From NCBI GenBank assembly GCA_029260655.1, contig JAJDCU010000037.1, positions 1 through 43,426 on the forward strand: a DNA stretch of 43,426 bases, in the 5' to 3' direction. This DNA is from Phycisphaeraceae bacterium (GTDB lineage: Bacteria; Planctomycetota; Phycisphaerae; Phycisphaerales; Phycisphaeraceae). Positions 18,746-25,776 of this stretch are shown one piece after another (within the stretch, counting starts at the first letter, position 1; each line of letters begins with the position of its first letter). The translations under genes and the position numbers were made by a program. The notes beneath the pieces were generated by a model. That model made no database searches and had not been told where the DNA came from. It saw only the letters and a list, made by a program, of their open reading frames with translations.

Positions 18746-19417
18746 TTAGTGGCGCATCGCGCGGTCGAGGGCGGACTGGCCGGCGAGGATGCGGCAGGCG
18801 CTACGGGCCTGGACGAGGACGGGCTGCTGGCCGTTGCGCTTGAGCTGGCGGACCAGTTCTTTGAGGTGCAGGTCGCGGTCTCGTGCGAAGCGGGCGAAGG
18901 CCTGCTCCAATTCGTGTCGGGTGTACTTGCTCAGCGGGTCGTCCATGCCGGTCTGGATCACGGCCCAGTCGATCAGGGGCCTGGGCTCGGTGGTGAACCG
19001 GTAGCTGTCGAGGGTTGCGATCAATCTCTGCAGCTCCGAGGAGAAGACATCGGTCAGCGCCTCGGGCAGGTCCCACAACTCGTGGGAGTTGCTGTTGGAG
19101 CGTTCGAGTTGGTTGAGCCAGCCTCCGCTGGCGGTGGTCGATGAACTCATCGTGGCTGCGTGTCCTTTTGGCGCCAGAGGCGCTACCGCGGTGTTGATAA
19201 TGACCCGGCCTCGGTTGGCGAATTCGACGCTCAACCGTTGTGCGGCCGTGCCCTGGTGAACGATTGCCTGGACGATTTTGACGACGCCCTGGCCCCATTC
19301 GGGCCTTCGGGGATGTGTAACGACATCCCCCTGTTGATAGTGGTCGATCTGCGTCACCGGAGCTTTTGGGCCGACACGGACAGGCCTGGTAGGGCGTGCC
19401 GCAACGGCGACCTTCAA
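18746..19417 (-). CDS. DUF3553 domain protein
   Basis: 223 residues from a TTG start; the true start is uncertain, and a GTG at 19357 would begin closer to the domain. A DUF3553-like beta module lies at about residues 27-75 (YQQGDVVTHPRRPEWGQGVV, then LSVEFANRGRVIIN). A Ser/Thr-rich linker and a helical domain follow (about 95-220) with conserved-looking WDLPEALTDVFSSELQRL and RHELEQAFARFARDRDLHLKELVRQL. The module resembles small RNA-polymerase or nucleic-acid contact folds, but its function is not established. A strong promoter lies some 300 bp upstream, so the mRNA would have a long leader. A 6-bp hairpin (18731-18746) overlaps the stop. Confidence 0.7.
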   Translation of the reverse strand: MKVAVAARPTRPVRVGPKAPVTQIDHYQQGDVVTHPRRPEWGQGVVKIVQAIVHQGTAAQRLSVEFANRGRVIINTAVAPLAPKGHAATMSSSTTASGGWLNQLERSNSNSHELWDLPEALTDVFSSELQRLIATLDSYRFTTEPRPLIDWAVIQTGMDDPLSKYTRHELEQAFARFARDRDLHLKELVRQLKRNGQQPVLVQARSACRILAGQSALDRAMRH

Positions 19418-19719
19418 ACGGTGATGGACCCGTCCACGCGGACCGGAGCGTCACCTTACTTAAGCTTCGTTTCCCCTACCCTGGCTTCCTTTGCCAACTG
19501 ATGGGATGCTAAACGATGCCTGACCGCTCCTTCGATCAACCGGCATATCAAGTGTTCCTCCCCGAGTCGGCCCGCCCTTATCCTCGGCGAGGCCTGCTGA
19601 CGCGGCCCTAGGGCCAACTGACAAAACTTTATATCGGCCGCCCCTCACTTGCAACTTTGACAATTTGCTTGGCTGATGGACGCTGGTTGAACCAAATTGA
19701 AATGCTCTAACCGCCAACC
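19418..19719 (-). other. long leader region upstream of the DUF3553 gene
   Basis: About 300 bases between the promoter at 19720-19747 and the DUF3553 start, all on the expected transcript. It contains one candidate small ORF with a good ribosome-binding site (19456-19551). No match to a known riboswitch, 6S RNA or RNase P core was recognised by eye. It may be a regulatory leader or contain a small RNA. Confidence 0.45.
19456..19551 (-). CDS. candidate 31-residue small protein in the DUF3553 leader
   Basis: A TTG start with GGGGAGGA ending 5 bases upstream opens a 31-codon basic, amphipathic peptide (begins MICRLIEGAVRHRLA, ends GETKLK). It stops 38 bases before the annotated DUF3553 start. 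The strong Shine-Dalgarno is notable because many genes here lack one. Alternative: a spurious frame, or the Shine-Dalgarno serves the ATG four bases after the TTG, in another frame (28 codons). Confidence 0.3.
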   Translation of the reverse strand: MICRLIEGAVRHRLASHQLAKEARVGETKLK

Positions 19720-19747
19720 ATTATATCGTGTAAAGACCCCCCGTCAA
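19720..19747 (-). promoter_or_regulatory. strong sigma-70 type promoter upstream of the DUF3553 gene
   Basis: Minus strand TTGACG (19742-19747), 16 bases, TATAAT (19720-19725). It lies directly after the GNAT gene end (19753) and fires toward DUF3553. One of the two best promoter matches in the window. Confidence 0.7.
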
Positions 19748-19752
19748 GCGAT

Positions 19753-20211
19753 TTAATCGGCCATTTCCGCCAGTTCTTTCTGGAAGATCACCAGGTTTGC
19801 ATGGCGGTCGGGGTCCCAGCGTATCCCCTGGATGTCGTAGCGGTGCTTGATGGCCATGTGCAGCACCGGGCGGTGCTGGTTGTGGCACTCCAGGCGGGTG
19901 TAGCTGTAGTCGTGGTCGCGTGCCCAGGCGTTGGCCGCCTCGATCAACTGCGAGCAGATGCCCTGCCTGCGGTAGTCCGGCAGTACGCCGTAGAGCCATT
20001 CGAAAAACACGCTGGGCTTGAGCTCCATCCCCATGAAGAACCCGATCGGCCGGCCATCGGTTACCGCGATCAGGATCAGGTTGTGCTGGCGGTTCTTCAA
20101 TCGTCGCTGGAAAAACGCCGTGTCCTGCTTGGGTTGGTAGATCTGGTTGTACAGGTCCGCCACCATCGGCAGGTCGCTCACGCCCAGGATGTCGATCTTG
20201 GTTTCGGCCAT
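19753..20211 (-). CDS. GNAT family acetyltransferase
   Basis: 152 residues. The GNAT acetyl-CoA loop is YRRQGICSQLI near residues 78-88, preceded by the strand FFEWLYGVLPDY. Later HNQHRPVLHMAIKHRYDIQGIRW is the usual C-terminal beta-alpha region. The substrate (protein N-terminus, antibiotic, polyamine or other) cannot be told. It is transcribed 37 bp after the membrane-protein gene on the same strand, so the two probably form one unit ending at the promoter of the next gene. Confidence 0.8.
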   Translation of the reverse strand: MAETKIDILGVSDLPMVADLYNQIYQPKQDTAFFQRRLKNRQHNLILIAVTDGRPIGFFMGMELKPSVFFEWLYGVLPDYRRQGICSQLIEAANAWARDHDYSYTRLECHNQHRPVLHMAIKHRYDIQGIRWDPDRHANLVIFQKELAEMAD

Positions 20212-20248
20212 GTCACGGTCCGTTCTGATTCACAGTGTGCTGATCTGC

Positions 20249-21073
20249 TTATAGCGGCTCGCTCCCGCCGATGCCCGCCTCTTCATCCTCGGGCCGGGCG
20301 CCCTCGTCGGGGGTGCCGGCCTCGTCGTCCTCGGTCTGCTCCTCCGCCTCGGCGATCATGTCCGCATCCGGCTGGGTCACCGCGGTCGCCTCCAGCAGCA
20401 GGTTAATCCGCTTACGCACACGGAAGATCATCGGGACGTGCGGGATGCGCCTTAGCTCCGAACGCCCCGTCGCCGAGTACACGATCAGCGTCCCCGATCC
20501 AAACAGCAGAAGCTCCAGCAGGTCCGGGTAGGTGCTGCGGACACGCTTGGCGCCGCGCGCAAGCGAATCGTCGGCCCGGCCCCAGGCGTAGTGCTCGAAC
20601 TCGTTGTGCGTGATACGCCAGCGGTGCTGCATCCGCGCCCAGACGATCATCGACAGGTACGGGATCAGCAGCAGGATGCTGACCGCCAGGCCAAACCCCC
20701 GGCTGTACTGCACCTCCAGGTCCTCGAAGAAGTTGAAGATGTTCCCGAAGAACGTGAACCCCGTCTTCTCGCTGAGCCAAAGCCCCAGGAAGAAAAACAT
20801 CCCGAACGTCGCCAGCCAGAACACCGCGTGGTTTCGTTCGATATCCACACCGATCGTCAGGATCACGATCACGCTCAGCAGCAGGTAGACCCACCCCAGC
20901 GATTCGAGGATCACCCAGTCCCACCCGGCGATCGGCCAGAACAAAAAACCCGCCGCGATGATCGGCCAGATGAACAGCAGCTTCGGGTACGTGTGGAACA
21001 CCACCTCGTGGATCGGCTTGGCCTCACCGGCTCCGCCCCCGGCGTGCCCGACTTTTTTCCATGGCAGTTTCAT
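20249..21073 (-). CDS. multi-pass membrane protein of unknown function
   Basis: 274 residues from the ATG at 21073, chosen because TACAAT ends 6 bases upstream; a longer frame to 21145 would include the promoter. About four hydrophobic segments are visible: roughly residues 25-42, 48-66, 75-95 and 125-145. A soluble domain of about 80 residues follows (RWRITHNEFEHYAWGRADDSLARGAKRV), a pattern reminiscent of bacterial PH-like membrane-linked domains. The tail is strongly acidic (about 30 Glu/Asp-rich residues). No enzyme motif is seen. Cotranscribed with the GNAT gene. Confidence 0.6.
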   Translation of the reverse strand: MKLPWKKVGHAGGGAGEAKPIHEVVFHTYPKLLFIWPIIAAGFLFWPIAGWDWVILESLGWVYLLLSVIVILTIGVDIERNHAVFWLATFGMFFFLGLWLSEKTGFTFFGNIFNFFEDLEVQYSRGFGLAVSILLLIPYLSMIVWARMQHRWRITHNEFEHYAWGRADDSLARGAKRVRSTYPDLLELLLFGSGTLIVYSATGRSELRRIPHVPMIFRVRKRINLLLEATAVTQPDADMIAEAEEQTEDDEAGTPDEGARPEDEEAGIGGSEPL

Positions 21074-21079
21074 GCCAAT

Positions 21080-21085
21080 ATTGTA
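21080..21085 (-). promoter_or_regulatory. TACAAT -10 box, 6 bases before the membrane-protein gene
   Basis: TACAAT on the minus strand, ATTGGC, then ATG at 21073. Same geometry as ligA and the ArgA-like gene. Confidence 0.55.
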
Positions 21086-21194
21086 CCGCGCCGCACCCCC
21101 CAAAGCCCACGGCCTCCGGCCGTTGGACCGCAACGTGGGACGCAACTATCAGGAACCGCGCCCGATCCCCCAATCACAAGTCATCAAAGAACAT

Positions 21195-21216
21195 CCCCCG
21201 GCGGAGCGTGCTTCAG
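21195..21216 (-). repeat. 22-bp motif shared by two PEP-CTERM gene ends, copy 1
   Basis: Identical base for base to 22195-22216. It spans the TGA stop codon and the first 18 bases downstream of each of two adjacent PEP-CTERM genes (key bases GGCGGAGCGTGCTTCAG on the plus strand). Points to a shared module at the 3' ends or a recent duplication. Confidence 0.6.
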
Positions 21217-22136
21217 TACGCCCGCATCCCCCAACGCCTACCCATCAACGCGCCCAGCCCCAGACCCAGCACCCCAAGCGTCCCCGGCTCCGGCAGCGCA
21301 TTCAACACCCCACCCGTTTCCGCCTGCAGCGTGGTGTCCGTCGTCCACCCGTTCAACCCGTAGGTTACGTTCCGCCTGTCCCGGCCATCCGTGAGGATCA
21401 ACGGCGTTTTGTACAGCTCATCCCGGTTGTAGATCGTCGTATATCCGTAGCGGTCCCACTCCGTCGGCGCAGCCCAGAAGTCAAGCCAGCCGTTTTGCGG
21501 TAGGACTTCCGGCTCGGGCCGGTCGATCGTCCGCGTGATTCTCGGTTCGGGAACCTCGGTCACATCCAGAATCAACGGCGCAGCGCCCTGCCCAATCGCC
21601 ACATCGAACTCGGCCATGTCGTCGGCATCGTTGGTCAGCATGATCGAAAGATCCGCCGCCGCGAACTCCGTCAGCGTCAGCCGGCCGATCGTGATCGTCC
21701 CGGTGTCGCCGCCGGCGTTGTTGTACCACGAGGCGTCGAGCTCGACGGTGTCGTATTGCAGGACATCTCCGCCGACATCGCCCCCGGCCCCGGCGAACGT
21801 GACCGTCCGCCCGTTGCCGTCGAAGTAGGTGTCGAACTCGGACGAGGGGAACATCCCAAACCCCGCCGGGTCTGGCGGACCCAGCGTCGAGCCGTTGTGT
21901 CCCCACCCCTCCGGCTCCTGGTAGATCTCCCCCTCACTCAGCTCGACCAACATCGCCGCCGCCGTCCAGTCCGTGTCCGTTGTGACCTGCAGGTCATAAG
22001 TCACGTACCCGGTCAACGCCGCCGAGTTGTCTACCTGTAGCAGGTCGAACGTGATCGCCGCGGATGCGGGAGCCGCCCCCAACAACATCGCCGCTACCAG
22101 CGTCATCGCCGCCGCTGTTAATCGCCTCTTGCCCAT
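21213..22136 (-). CDS. PEP-CTERM sorting domain protein
   Basis: 307 residues. Start chosen at 22136 because GGAAGGAG lies just upstream and the protein then begins with a normal signal peptide (GKRR, hydrophobic core, cleavage after ASA near residue 23). The middle (about 25-270) is beta-rich with no named domain recognised (FDLLQVDNSAALTGYVTYDLQV and TITIGRLTLTEFAAADLSIML). The C-terminus has the PEP-CTERM signal: PEPGTLGVLGLGLG, a hydrophobic helix and a basic end (GRRW). Such signals direct export and processing by an exosortase, then release or anchoring at the surface. It follows the split protease gene by 76 bp. Secretion is inferred from family knowledge. Confidence 0.8.
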   Translation of the reverse strand: MGKRRLTAAAMTLVAAMLLGAAPASAAITFDLLQVDNSAALTGYVTYDLQVTTDTDWTAAAMLVELSEGEIYQEPEGWGHNGSTLGPPDPAGFGMFPSSEFDTYFDGNGRTVTFAGAGGDVGGDVLQYDTVELDASWYNNAGGDTGTITIGRLTLTEFAAADLSIMLTNDADDMAEFDVAIGQGAAPLILDVTEVPEPRITRTIDRPEPEVLPQNGWLDFWAAPTEWDRYGYTTIYNRDELYKTPLILTDGRDRRNVTYGLNGWTTDTTLQAETGGVLNALPEPGTLGVLGLGLGALMGRRWGMRAY

Positions 22137-22194
22137 GGCTGTGCTCCTTCCGGTTGATCGCTTCCATGATGCACCGCCCCCAACGCCCCCGGTT

Positions 22195-22216
22195 CCCCCG
22201 GCGGAGCGTGCTTCAG
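22195..22216 (-). repeat. 22-bp motif shared by two PEP-CTERM gene ends, copy 2
   Basis: Second copy of the motif at 21195-21216, again covering the stop codon and the first downstream bases, here of the protease/dockerin gene. Confidence 0.6.
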
Positions 22217-23976
22217 AACGCCAGCATCCCCCCCCGACGCCCGCGCCCAAGCAAACCCAACCCCAGCGCCAACACCCCCAGCGTCCCCGGCTCCGGGATC
22301 ATCGCTAGTGCCTCGGCCGGCGGCGGCGTGCCGGCGTTCCAGTTGCCCAAGACCTGATTCAGGTCTTCGATCCCCACGAACCCGTCGCCCGTGATATCCC
22401 CGTTCATCGGCGACCCGGCCGGAACGGTCTGATTCCACACACCCAGTATCATGTTCAGGTCCTCGATCCCCACAAACCCGTCGTTATTCAGATCGCCCCC
22501 GAGCTGCACACGCACCGTCGAGGAATTAGCCCCATAGATCAGTGCGAGATACGAGCCGTTGCCCAGGTCCATCCCGTTGACCTGCTCGAACGCGCCGACG
22601 AGCGAACTGTAAGTGAGGATATCGAAGCTGTCGCCGATCGCGGGAACAAACGAGTCGATCAGGCTCAGTTCCAGTGTGCCTGCCAGCGTCGCGGTGCCGG
22701 TCATGTCGAGCTTGGCAAAGTCAAAATATGGATCAAGGCCGCCCATACCGATCTCCAGCCGCCCGCCAGGTGTCACAGTGAGGCTCGTGGCCGTCACCTG
22801 TCCGTGGTTCATATCTAGCGTGCCCATGACCTCGACGCCCACCGTGTCGAATATCGCCGGATTGGTTTCGTCCGAGACGATAGCTGACGCGCCGGATTCC
22901 ACACGGAACGTCTCGGTGAAGATTAACCCGCCAGTCATCGTCAGCGACCTGCCTGGCACGATGACGAAATCCACCGTACTGGTGTCAACATTCGGTAAAG
23001 AAAAGTCGACAAACCCGTTAATCTCCCAATCCGAATCTAACGTACCCCCGCCAACTCGGTTGGTTCGGAAAGCCCCGATTCCATTTACAATAATGCGGTT
23101 AGCGGTCAGTGATGTGGTTGTAGGTGCTCCGAAGAAATCCAATATCCCGCCAGAATCGACAACGATATCATTGGCGACGCTGAGAGACGACATCCCGAGA
23201 TCGCCTAAGATTTGCAACTGCCCGAAGAACTGCGCTGCGGGTGAGGCCGACAGGGAGACGCTGTCCGCCACAAGCGAGCCATCGCGAACTTGAATTAGGC
23301 CGTTGTCGCTGACTGCTACGAATTCAGTGGTTGTTAATGCAACCGCTGATTGATTAAGCAATAATCCTTTACCGCCGCTTGTCCCTCCAACGGTCAGAGA
23401 AATAACCGTCTGATTGGATGTAGGCCCACTAATACTTAGCGAACCTGTGGTAACAACAGGATCAATGTAGACATCTTTGGTTGTGGATGGTGTACTTCCA
23501 TAAGTCCAATCGCTAGCAGTGTCCCAGCTACGGCTGGAACCAGCACCTTCTTTTATGCTGGCCCCTATCTGGGTCTTAAACAGAATCCAATCTCGAACAG
23601 TTGTTTCAGTATCATTCGCAGGCGTTAAAGGATCATCTGACGCATTCTTCACATCAAACCGCGTTATATCAGCGACCTCGCCATATGAAGAATCCACAAC
23701 ACCCCCAGTTGCGTCAAATGCTGAAGGATGACGTGAGGTATATACACCTGCTACGGCCCAATCTTTTCCACTTTTAACGAATATCGGCGATCCGGAATCC
23801 CCATTAGATCCAAGTGATTCACCAACTATTTGGATCTTGGTCTTCTGATGGCGGATCAAAGTCCCGTTGGCCATCATTATTGTGCAGGCCATTATCAAAG
23901 TCCACAAAATAACGTGTCTCCTCGCGTGCAGAACCAATGCCTGGAAATCCGATTGCGGGAACAACGAACTTCCCAA
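22213..23976 (-). CDS. C-terminal part of a frameshifted trypsin-like protease with dockerin and PEP-CTERM
   Basis: This open frame carries the catalytic Ser of a trypsin-type protease (NGDSGSPIF), but the His and Asp are in the gene ending at 23819, in another frame; real coding probably begins near 23830-23880. The next domain (about 200-480 by this numbering) is a long beta-helix-like stretch of Val/Ser/Asp-rich repeats. A dockerin-like pair of EF-hand repeats follows (GDLNNDGFVGIEDLNMILG, GDITGDGFVGIEDLNQVLG), then a PEP-CTERM signal (PEPGTLGVLALGLGLLG). The whole looks like an exported surface protease or adhesin. The split could be a pseudogene, a sequencing error or programmed frameshifting. 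The DNA is AT-richer than that of the neighbouring genes. Confidence 0.6.
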   Translation of the reverse strand: MGSSLFPQSDFQALVLHARRHVILWTLIMACTIMMANGTLIRHQKTKIQIVGESLGSNGDSGSPIFVKSGKDWAVAGVYTSRHPSAFDATGGVVDSSYGEVADITRFDVKNASDDPLTPANDTETTVRDWILFKTQIGASIKEGAGSSRSWDTASDWTYGSTPSTTKDVYIDPVVTTGSLSISGPTSNQTVISLTVGGTSGGKGLLLNQSAVALTTTEFVAVSDNGLIQVRDGSLVADSVSLSASPAAQFFGQLQILGDLGMSSLSVANDIVVDSGGILDFFGAPTTTSLTANRIIVNGIGAFRTNRVGGGTLDSDWEINGFVDFSLPNVDTSTVDFVIVPGRSLTMTGGLIFTETFRVESGASAIVSDETNPAIFDTVGVEVMGTLDMNHGQVTATSLTVTPGGRLEIGMGGLDPYFDFAKLDMTGTATLAGTLELSLIDSFVPAIGDSFDILTYSSLVGAFEQVNGMDLGNGSYLALIYGANSSTVRVQLGGDLNNDGFVGIEDLNMILGVWNQTVPAGSPMNGDITGDGFVGIEDLNQVLGNWNAGTPPPAEALAMIPEPGTLGVLALGLGLLGRGRRGGMLAF

Positions 23977-24589
23977 CTTCTATCTTATTACGTCCATACC
24001 GCTTTTTTCCGTCAAAAAATTGGTTGACACCATTGCCGGTAACCCCATAACCGATTTGTATAAATTCTTGTCCGGTAGCATTACCATTGAATAAACGATA
24101 GCCCTCGATATTTTCAATTGGATTGTTCAATTCGATCAGTGCCAGATCATATCCAGCGAAGCTCGTAGAAGAAAACCCTTCTCCGTCCGAGCTATCTATG
24201 AAGTTTCCATGATCGACATAATCGTGATGGTGAGTATGGTGGGCATTGCCACCGAGAATGGGCCCAGGAACATTACCAAACGTAATATTGATGCTAATAA
24301 CATCATTATCGTTATCTATAGCAAATGAATCAAGCACATGGGCGGCTGTAACAATCCACTTCCCACCCCTCAACAAAAAGCCGGTAGCTGTTACACCGGG
24401 CCCCTCTGTCCAATCAACAACGAGTTTGGCGACACCTCCATGATTGAGTCCATCTGCGCCTGGAATTGCTTCTCCGGGGTCTAACACGAAATCATCAGGA
24501 TCACCACGGACAACAATGGCTGAAATAGGCTGAGCAGAGGCCAGAGTCATAAATACTGAAGTACATACGGCCATCTTTAAATCGTACAT
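23819..24589 (-). CDS. N-terminal part of a frameshifted trypsin-like serine protease
   Basis: 256 residues before a stop. ATG at 24589 is chosen since GGAG lies 8 bases upstream and a signal peptide follows (cleavage after ISA near residue 24). The protease half has TAAHVLDS with His84 and YDLALIEL with Asp148, two of the three S1 family catalytic residues. A His-rich loop (NAHHTHHHDYVDH, about 115-127) may bind metal. The catalytic Ser lies downstream in the other frame (+1), in the frame covering 22213-23976. It starts 22 bp after the pseudopilin gene on the same strand. As it stands the product would be an inactive fragment. Confidence 0.6.
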   Translation of the reverse strand: MYDLKMAVCTSVFMTLASAQPISAIVVRGDPDDFVLDPGEAIPGADGLNHGGVAKLVVDWTEGPGVTATGFLLRGGKWIVTAAHVLDSFAIDNDNDVISINITFGNVPGPILGGNAHHTHHHDYVDHGNFIDSSDGEGFSSTSFAGYDLALIELNNPIENIEGYRLFNGNATGQEFIQIGYGVTGNGVNQFFDGKKRYGRNKIEVGKFVVPAIGFPGIGSAREETRYFVDFDNGLHNNDGQRDFDPPSEDQDPNSW

Positions 24590-24611
24590 CCGGAATCTCC
24601 GATGATAATAT

Positions 24612-25559
24612 TTACTGAATGTCACCCGACAATTGACGATCAATGGGCGACCATAATGTCATATATGTTGATAACATTTTGCTCAGGTCGTATAGGTCAG
24701 AGTCGGATTTAATATCCACATGACCATCAGCGTAAGCGATATTTATTGAACCTATTGCTTTTGAACGCATGCTATTCGTGCCGTGTCTTACATAGTCCAA
24801 GTCTGTTATTACGGACTCTCCGAATCTTATTACAACTGGAACACTGACATCAGCGTATCTATTCATGCCTGATATCGAGCCAGCGAATCGCTCATACGGT
24901 AATTGATCCCTGCCAAGAAAAGCAGCAGGTACCCAGCCGCCTTTCGTGGGCTGAGAACTCACCGTATCTGTGAACAACAATAGTTTGTCGAGCGGAGCAT
25001 CGGAATTGGAATCAAAGAATGCCCCAAGGTTCTGCCCTTCAGGCAAAGGTTCCTTGGGATCCACCCCCGAAGCCCAGTAATTCTGTTCGTATGAACGGAT
25101 ACCGCCCTCATCTTGTGGGCAAGCATAAACCCCTCCGCCAAGTGTCACCCACTTCTTCTCAAATCGCTCTCTAGCCTGCTTTGGATCAGAAAAGTTGCCT
25201 CGGGCTATTAACGCATCGATGTCAAAACGGGATACTCTACTGCCTTTGAGATAACGGCCTGACCGATCTCGATCACACCAATAGCCCCAATTTTCTGGCT
25301 GGTACTCCCGATCGATTGAATACTCGTCGGGCCAGTTATAGAAGAACTTCCCCTCGAAGTCCGCGGCGTACTGATGCGCGGCTTGCCCGAGTTGTTTTTG
25401 GTTGGCGGCGCACCGGGCGGTGCGGGCATCATCCCGGTCCTTGGACAGGGCGGGTAAAACCTGGCAGGCGAGCAGCGCGAGAACCGCGCACAACACCAGC
25501 GCTTCGATGACGGTCTTGCCCGAGTCCTTCACCTTAAAATGTCTGTTCCCAGCCGGCAT
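24612..25559 (-). CDS. prepilin-like (pseudopilin) protein with C-terminal DG motif
   Basis: 315 residues. The N-terminus is a type II secretion/type IV pilin-like signal: basic residues, Gly14, then VIEALVLCAVLALLACQVLP as a hydrophobic helix with the pilin Glu (SGKTVIEALV). It continues with the ARTARCAANQKQLGQAAHQYA stretch common in planctomycete and verrucomicrobial pseudopilins. Near the C-terminus RHGTNSMR and NIAYADGHV resemble the prepilin-type H-X9-DG processing motif. Probably an assembly or surface protein cleaved by a prepilin peptidase. It precedes the protease gene by 22 bp and likely shares its transcript. AT-rich compared with neighbours. Confidence 0.75.
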   Translation of the reverse strand: MPAGNRHFKVKDSGKTVIEALVLCAVLALLACQVLPALSKDRDDARTARCAANQKQLGQAAHQYAADFEGKFFYNWPDEYSIDREYQPENWGYWCDRDRSGRYLKGSRVSRFDIDALIARGNFSDPKQARERFEKKWVTLGGGVYACPQDEGGIRSYEQNYWASGVDPKEPLPEGQNLGAFFDSNSDAPLDKLLLFTDTVSSQPTKGGWVPAAFLGRDQLPYERFAGSISGMNRYADVSVPVVIRFGESVITDLDYVRHGTNSMRSKAIGSINIAYADGHVDIKSDSDLYDLSKMLSTYMTLWSPIDRQLSGDIQ

Positions 25560-25603
25560 GTCGGCCCCCGATCGCCCTTGGATCGATCATCCCCGGCCCC
25601 CGG

Positions 25604-25609
25604 ATTGTA
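25604..25609 (-). promoter_or_regulatory. TACAAT -10 box ahead of the pseudopilin-protease unit
   Basis: TACAAT on the minus strand 44 bases before the pseudopilin ATG. Here a normal short leader, not a leaderless start, is implied. No good -35 at 17 bases. Confidence 0.35.
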
Positions 25610-25776
25610 TGGGCCCGCCCGAGGGTTAACAGGCTACCAAAACAAAAGACTTTGTCAACCATTAATCTTGCGGCGTGGGATGAAAACCGGATTGCTGGAG
25701 CTTGTAGGCTGTTGTAAACCCAGAGACACCGGACACATAGAACCGCAGGGGCTGGCGTGTTCTTTGAACTAACCGG

